From NCBI GenBank assembly GCA_030039005.1, contig JASHQT010000139.1:1-17797 (forward strand): DNA of 17,797 bases, written 5' to 3'. The notes beneath the pieces are model-generated. The model saw only the letters and a list, made by a program, of their open reading frames with translations, had not been told where the DNA came from and ran no database searches. The position numbers were made by a program, and so were the translations under genes. Shown here piece by piece: positions 14,130 through 17,797 of this stretch (position 1 is the stretch's first letter; each line of letters opens with the position of its first letter). Origin of the DNA: Bryobacteraceae bacterium (GTDB lineage Bacteria; Acidobacteriota; Terriglobia; Bryobacterales; Bryobacteraceae).

Positions 14130-15327
14130 CGGCCGCCGCGCGGCTGGATTGCGCGTCCCACAACGCGACGTAGCCGCAGCCCAGCACCGCCAGGAACATC
14201 GCGAGCACTTCGCTGTTATTCAGATTCCAGGAATACCAGCCGCTCACGAGTATTCCGATGATGGCGGCGATGGCGCCGTGCAACATCCAGCGAGCCTCGG
14301 AATCCCGCGGCAGTCGCGCGAGCGCACGCGCGAAATCGAACACCGCCCACCCGATCATCCAGAACAGAGCCAGCGCCGTGGGAACGCCGCGCTCGGCGGC
14401 GTATTGGACGTAATCGTTTTCCAAGTGCCCGTAGTACTGGGTTGGATCCGGCTGGGGCATATCCGGACGGATGTAATTCCGGTATTGGCGCCACACTTCT
14501 TCGGGACCTACGCCCAGCCAAGGGTGCGCCTTGATCATCTCCCAACCGATGCGGCGCAACTCGGCGCGATGCGCGTTGGAATCCGTGCGGCCTTCGTGCG
14601 GGGATAAAGCGGAGACGGCGCGCTCGCGAAGATCGAGGGGATTGGCGATCAGCAACGCCGCGATCGCGACCGGCACCGCCAGAAGCGCCCACTTTTTCCA
14701 GAACCAGATCAGGTACACGCCGCCGCACAGCGTTCCGAGCCACATGCTGCGCGTCCAGGTAAGGGCGAGGGCCGCGGCGATCGGGACGGCGGCCGCGATC
14801 AGCCAGGGTTTCCATGCCCGATCCCGAGCGAAAAATACCAGCGCCGCGATGATGAGCAGCGCCATCATTAGCTCGCCGCTTAACGTCATCCAATGGCCCA
14901 TGAATCCGGTGACTCGATGGTCCACGTAAGCGGTATAAAAGTTCTCGTGGGCACGCTCGGCGGCAGTGTAGTGCGCGAAGAATTGGCGGATCGCCCAGAG
15001 CGAGGAAAGGACCGCGGCGGAGGCCCAACCGATCGCGAGCCATCGAACTTGCCGGACGCCGCGGACCCCGCTGGTGACGACAAACAGCATCAGGTAGACA
15101 TAGAACTTGCGGATTTGCGGCAGGCCGTCGCTGGGGTGCCCGGAAGCAAACAGCGATGCTATTGTTCCGGCGAGAAACACCGCCAGCGGCAGCCAGAGCG
15201 GTGGCACGCGCCAACGCCGCGCGATCGACAGCCCAATCACCACCGCGGCCATCAGGATCTCGAAAACGCGTATGGAAATGAGCGTTGTGACCGCGGCCGC
15301 GCCGGCGAGCGAAAACATCCAGTCCAT
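14095..15327 (-). CDS. O-antigen ligase/polymerase family membrane protein (Wzy_C type)
   Basis: The 410-residue protein has about ten hydrophobic segments, the first starting at the N-terminus (MFSLAGAAAVTTLISIRVFEIL). The central motif LTWTRSMWLG and the later periplasmic loop with WEMIKAHPWLGVGPEEVWRQY and GHLENDYVQYAAERGV match the O-antigen ligase (WaaL/Wzy) pattern. It would join or polymerise lipid-linked glycan on the periplasmic face. I start at ATG 15327 because GAGGG (complement 15335-15339) is 7 nt upstream; upstream in-frame codons run into the divergent ABC gene and look non-coding. Its role fits the adjacent glycosyltransferase and sugar-nucleotide genes, although it is convergent with them rather than in the same operon. 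Confidence 0.88.
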   Translation of the reverse strand: MDWMFSLAGAAAVTTLISIRVFEILMAAVVIGLSIARRWRVPPLWLPLAVFLAGTIASLFASGHPSDGLPQIRKFYVYLMLFVVTSGVRGVRQVRWLAIGWASAAVLSSLWAIRQFFAHYTAAERAHENFYTAYVDHRVTGFMGHWMTLSGELMMALLIIAALVFFARDRAWKPWLIAAAVPIAAALALTWTRSMWLGTLCGGVYLIWFWKKWALLAVPVAIAALLIANPLDLRERAVSALSPHEGRTDSNAHRAELRRIGWEMIKAHPWLGVGPEEVWRQYRNYIRPDMPQPDPTQYYGHLENDYVQYAAERGVPTALALFWMIGWAVFDFARALARLPRDSEARWMLHGAIAAIIGILVSGWYSWNLNNSEVLAMFLAVLGCGYVALWDAQSSRAAAVTPAEASVPLR

Positions 15328-15356
15328 GCCAATGCCCTCATGATACGGCAAGTCGG

Positions 15357-15372
15357 CTATCGTAAACGTTAG
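15357..15372. promoter_or_regulatory. Candidate operator in the divergent region before the metal ABC transporter
   Basis: CTATCGT-AA-ACGTTAG is an inverted repeat with 6 of 7 positions matching. It lies 22 bp before the ATG of the ATPase gene, in the 67-bp gap between divergent genes. Metal-uptake operons of this kind are often repressed by Zur- or MntR-like proteins at short inverted repeats. No such regulator is encoded here, and the site is not a match to a consensus I can name. Confidence 0.35.
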
Positions 15373-15394
15373 GAACTCGCGCTCGCCATCGCCA

Positions 15395-16105
15395 ATGCCC
15401 GACGACACTGTCTTGACTGTCAAAGAACTGTCCGTAACCCTGGATGCCCAGCCCCTGCTGCAGAACGTCTCGTTCGCGCTTGAGCAGGGTGAGGCGTTGG
15501 CGGTGATCGGGCCTAACGGGGCGGGCAAGACGGTCCTGTTCCGGACGTTGCTCGGCCTGCTCCCGCACACCGGTTTGGTCGAATGGCGCGAGGGCGTCCG
15601 AATCGGCTACGTGCCGCAGAGGTTTGCGGTGGATCGCTCGGCGCCGATCTCTACGCTGGAGTTCTTTCTGCTGCAATCGCCTGGCTTCTGGCGGCCGAAG
15701 GCGGGATTCAAGGCGGAATTGGAACAGGAACTGAAGCGCATGGGCCTGGACCGGCGTGTGCTGCGGAAATCGCTGGGAGAACTATCCGGCGGCGAAACGC
15801 AGCGCGTGCTGATCGCCTCGGCTTTGCTCGAAAAACCGGACGTCCTGCTGCTCGACGAACCCACCGCGGCTGTGGATGCGGGTTTCGAAGAGACCGTCTA
15901 CGCGCTGCTGCATCGCGTCCAGACCGAGCGCGGAACCGCGCTACTGCTGATCTCGCACGATCTGAGCGTGGTCTATCGGTACGCGCAACGCGTGCTGTGT
16001 CTCAACAAAACCGTGGTCTGCCAGGGCGCGCCTATGGATGCGCTGAATCCGCAAGCGCTCGCGACGCTCTACGGCGAGTCCAGCTTTTATCACCACGAAC
16101 ACTGA
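15395..16105 (+). CDS. ABC transporter ATP-binding protein, zinc/manganese type (ZnuC/MntB-like)
   Basis: The 236-residue ATPase has a complete set of motifs: Walker A GPNGAGKT (39-46), Q-loop Gln75 in YVPQR, signature LSGGE (130-134), Walker B LLLDEP (about 151-156) and the H-loop His188 in ISHD. The size, the YVPQR-x(2)-VD Q-loop and the C-terminal ESSFYHHEH fit the subfamily serving metal importers of the PF00950 permease class. It energises metal uptake at the inner membrane. Its stop TGA overlaps the next gene's ATG in TGATG, so translation is coupled. An ATG at 15395 is the first start after the divergent promoter region. Confidence 0.92.
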   Translation: MPDDTVLTVKELSVTLDAQPLLQNVSFALEQGEALAVIGPNGAGKTVLFRTLLGLLPHTGLVEWREGVRIGYVPQRFAVDRSAPISTLEFFLLQSPGFWRPKAGFKAELEQELKRMGLDRRVLRKSLGELSGGETQRVLIASALLEKPDVLLLDEPTAAVDAGFEETVYALLHRVQTERGTALLLISHDLSVVYRYAQRVLCLNKTVVCQGAPMDALNPQALATLYGESSFYHHEH

Positions 16106-16881
16106 TGCTCGCCGCCTCCTCGCACGCCTCCTTCTGGATCGCCTTGCTGGTCGGAATCGCCTCCGGCAGCGTGGGCCCGTTCATTCTCTTGCGGCGCATG
16201 GCGCTGGTGGGCGACGCGTTGTCGCATGTGGCGCTGCCGGGGATCGCGCTGGCGATCATTTATAAACTCGACCCGTTTTACGGTGTGATCGTGTTTCTAG
16301 CCGGTGCGGCGTTCGTGATTTTTTGGCTGGAGGGCCGCAGCCGAGTGCCGCCGGATGCGATCGTCGGGCTGTTGTTCACCGCCAGCCTGGCCATCGGAAT
16401 CCTGATGATTCCGAATGAAGACGTGGTGGAATCGCTGTTTGGCGCGTTCCCTGTGCTGTCGCTGCCGCTTCTGCTTGCGATCCTCGCGGCCGCGGCCGTC
16501 TTGTCGGTGCTCTGCTTCTACTTCGCCAAGCGGTTTTTGTTTCTGATCGTGTCGCCGGATTTAGCCAAGGTTCATGGCCTGGGCCGGGGGTATGACCTGG
16601 CGCTACTGCTGATCTTCGCGCTGATCGTCGCGCTGGGGATCAAACTGGTGGGGACGCTTCTGATGGGCGCGCTGACCATCATTCCCGCGTCCATCGCCAA
16701 GAATCTCGCGCCGAGCATGCGGCGTTACGTTGGGCTATCGGCTATTTTGGGCGGCGCGATTTCGGTGGCTGGCGTCTGGCTGGCGGAAAGCTTCCAGTTC
16801 CTGCCCGGCCCGGCGATCGTTCTGCTGGGCGTCGCGCTGTTCCTGGTGAGTCTGCCGTTCGCGCGCCGTGGGACGGCGTAA
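16105..16881 (+). CDS. Metal ABC transporter permease, ABC-3 family (ZnuB-like)
   Basis: The 258-residue inner-membrane protein has about seven to eight hydrophobic segments. It keeps the family pattern: a Gly-rich first helix, LLRRMALVGDALSHVALPGI near 28-47, DPFYGVIV, SPDLAKVHG, then IKLVGTLLMGALTIIPASIA and GPAIVLLGVALF near the end. This matches E. coli ZnuB from memory. With the ATPase it forms the translocation unit. A substrate-binding protein (ZnuA type) is not in the window, so it may be encoded elsewhere. The start is fixed by the TGATG overlap at 16103-16107. An open frame continues upstream inside the ATPase gene but is only a shadow. Confidence 0.92.
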   Translation: MLAASSHASFWIALLVGIASGSVGPFILLRRMALVGDALSHVALPGIALAIIYKLDPFYGVIVFLAGAAFVIFWLEGRSRVPPDAIVGLLFTASLAIGILMIPNEDVVESLFGAFPVLSLPLLLAILAAAAVLSVLCFYFAKRFLFLIVSPDLAKVHGLGRGYDLALLLIFALIVALGIKLVGTLLMGALTIIPASIAKNLAPSMRRYVGLSAILGGAISVAGVWLAESFQFLPGPAIVLLGVALFLVSLPFARRGTA

Positions 16882-17041
16882 GCCGCGCGATTGCGGTTCC
16901 AGGCGAGCCCCGTGGAGCTCTGCGGCAGTCGGCCGTTGGCGTGCGTAGAGCTCGACCCGGAATGCGATCGCGACGCCGGTCGTAATACCCCGATTAGATT
17001 TCTGGAGCACTGAAGCCGCTGCCCGGCGCGCTGGCCCTGGG

Positions 17042-17332
17042 GTGAGTCGAGGCGGCATCGCGGCCCTCCCATCGAGCAAGCGAAGAGTCAATCTGGAAAC
17101 CTGGATTGAGGTGGACTTGCGGGTCCGTTTCGCGGGGAGGATTTTGCCCGTGGACGAGCCGATCGCTGATTGCTGGGGTGTGATCGCGGCTGAAGCCAAG
17201 CGAAAAGGGAAACCACTGGCCGTCATTGACGGATTACTCGCGGCGACGGCCATCCACCACAACCTGGTTGTGGTCTCGCGCAACGCCGCCGATTTTCCGG
17301 GCGCGCAAGTCTTCAATCCCTGGAAACGTTAG
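17042..17332 (+). pseudogene. 5'-truncated VapC-like PIN-domain toxin
   Basis: The last 78 or so residues match the C-terminal half of VapC-type PIN ribonucleases: a basic linker RRVNLETWIEVDLRVRFAG, RILPVDEPIADCWG, then KPLAVIDGLLAATAIHHNLVVVSRNAADF. The Asp in VIDGLLAATA is one of the acidic metal ligands. The N-terminal strand with the first catalytic Asp (DTN-type motif) and the following Glu are absent. Upstream sequence in the same frame, open to a TAG at 16946-16948, is Ala/Arg-rich and unlike a PIN domain. No antitoxin is visible. The GTG at 17042 is just the first in-frame start and has no support. The intact protein would be about 130-140 residues, so this is most likely a decayed remnant. 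Confidence 0.65.
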
Positions 17333-17414
17333 CTCGGCACCCAAACCCCTCATTGCCGTTCAGCGCGGGATCGCTGCCTCTCGATCTTAGTTGCAACTCA
17401 CTTGCTGATTTTAG

Positions 17415-17443
17415 TTGACTTGGGCCTGCCGTTGTCATAATCT
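17415..17443 (+). promoter_or_regulatory. Sigma-70-type promoter of the TonB-dependent receptor gene
   Basis: TTGACT (17415-17420) is followed after 17 nt by TAATCT (17438-17443). The spacing is ideal and the -35 box is nearly consensus. Transcription would begin near 17450, leaving a leader of roughly 97 nt before the ATG at 17547. Confidence 0.5.
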
Positions 17444-17546
17444 GGACCAAAGTGATCCTATATCAGTTAACATATTTGTTATCTATTACCAAGGAGATAG
17501 ATTCAGCCAGAGAGAGTTTTCTTTGCCGGTTCGAACGTAGTTTCTA
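17444..17546 (+). other. AT-rich leader with an unused strong ribosome-binding sequence
   Basis: The leader holds a 5-bp inverted repeat (TAACA-TATT-TGTTA, about 17468-17481) and a strong Shine-Dalgarno sequence AAGGAG at 17491-17496. No ATG, GTG or TTG lies at a normal distance after it; the receptor ATG is about 50 nt further on and has no ribosome site of its own. An ATT at 17501 would open a 19-residue peptide frame. The significance is unclear. Confidence 0.35.
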
Positions 17547-17797
17547 ATGACACTCATTAGCAGAAATACATCGGGGCTGGCTGCGGCTATCTTGTTGGCC
17601 CTGTTGGCGCCGGGCCTCCCAGCGAGCGAGGGCGGAAGCCTGTTGGGAACGATTACCGATCCCAACGCGGGCGCGGTTCCCGGTGCGAAGATTACAGCGA
17701 CGGAGGCGGCCACCGGCGTCAGCCACAACGTGGTCACTGATAGCCGCGGATTTTATTCGTTCCAGAACCTGGCCGTGGGCCGATACGATCTCCAGGT
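17547..17797 (+). CDS. TonB-dependent receptor with N-terminal carboxypeptidase-regulatory-like domain (3' truncated)
   Basis: The first 83 residues are visible before the window ends. A signal peptide (MTLISRNTSGLAAAILLALLAPGLPAS) is followed by a carboxypeptidase-regulatory-like beta-sandwich domain: GSLLGTITDPNAGAVPGAKIT, then VVTDSRGFYSFQNLAVGRYDL. This order is the hallmark of the very large outer-membrane receptors found in many copies in Solibacter-type acidobacteria, usually about 1000-1200 residues. They import glycans, siderophores or other large substrates using TonB. ATG 17547 is the only start after the in-frame TAG at 17538-17540. The barrel itself lies outside the window, so a non-receptor protein with the same domain remains possible. 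Confidence 0.8.
   Translation, partial: MTLISRNTSGLAAAILLALLAPGLPASEGGSLLGTITDPNAGAVPGAKITATEAATGVSHNVVTDSRGFYSFQNLAVGRYDLQ

Noticed and set aside
14216..15214. 332-codon minus-strand frame inside the O-antigen ligase gene
   Set aside because: It is a different frame of the same strand, Arg/Pro/Ala-rich and without membrane segments. The membrane-protein frame is clearly the gene.
16735..17316. Minus-strand open frame over the permease end and the PIN fragment
   Set aside because: Composition is Arg/Ala/Thr-rich without a domain, and the frame overlaps well-supported + strand coding sequence.
17460..17467. ATATCAGT in the receptor leader, identical to a half-site of the proposed ArsR operator
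   Set aside because: A single 8-mer is expected by chance in a window of this size on two strands, and no second half-site is present.
17501..17560. A 19-residue peptide frame from an ATT start after AAGGAG
   Set aside because: ATT starts are very rare and nothing in the peptide supports function; kept only as part of the leader observation.

Overview
The window looks like a chromosomal segment of a GC-rich acidobacterium, probably of the Solibacter/Bryobacter type. The evidence is the start of a TonB-dependent receptor with an N-terminal carboxypeptidase-regulatory-like domain at the right edge, several secreted proteins of kinds common in that phylum, and GC-rich coding sequence throughout. 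This placement is inference from protein character. No rRNA, tRNA, CRISPR array, insertion sequence or phage gene was seen.

Left part (1-3698, + strand). Two secreted paralogues of an unnamed small domain family (the first cut by the window edge) are followed by a secreted TPR protein with a heme-type CxxCH motif. A two-gene SRPBCC (AHSA1-like) / ArsR-family regulator cassette comes next. Its promoter carries an inverted repeat between the -35 and -10 boxes, and the -10 lies so close to the ATG that the mRNA is probably leaderless.

Middle part (3702-11221, - strand). In + strand order this holds: a secreted fusion of the same small domain to a metallo-beta-lactamase-fold hydrolase; a short beta-propeller-type protein that seems to have lost the reading frame joining it to its signal peptide; a large secreted phosphoesterase (PF04185 type) with an Ala in place of a conserved Glu; a three-domain multicopper oxidase; and a class I methyltransferase. 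Apart from the methyltransferase these are export-type enzymes. A plausible intrinsic terminator separates the phosphoesterase from the propeller gene.

Right part (11313-17797). A compact surface-glycan module (GT4 glycosyltransferase, LegB-like 4,6-dehydratase, nucleotidyltransferase) runs on the + strand and converges, with a 35-bp overlap, on an O-antigen ligase/polymerase-type membrane protein. Divergent from the latter is a two-gene zinc/manganese-type ABC importer (ATPase and permease with overlapping stop/start) that lacks a binding protein here. Then come a 5'-truncated vapC-like PIN fragment and a promoter with an AT-rich leader that precedes the truncated TonB-dependent receptor gene.

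No clearly new multi-gene system was found. The best leads are the shared domain found alone twice and once fused to an MBL hydrolase, the leaderless SRPBCC-ArsR cassette, motif substitutions in two enzymes, and a 28/29-nt element repeated upstream of two neighbouring minus-strand genes.
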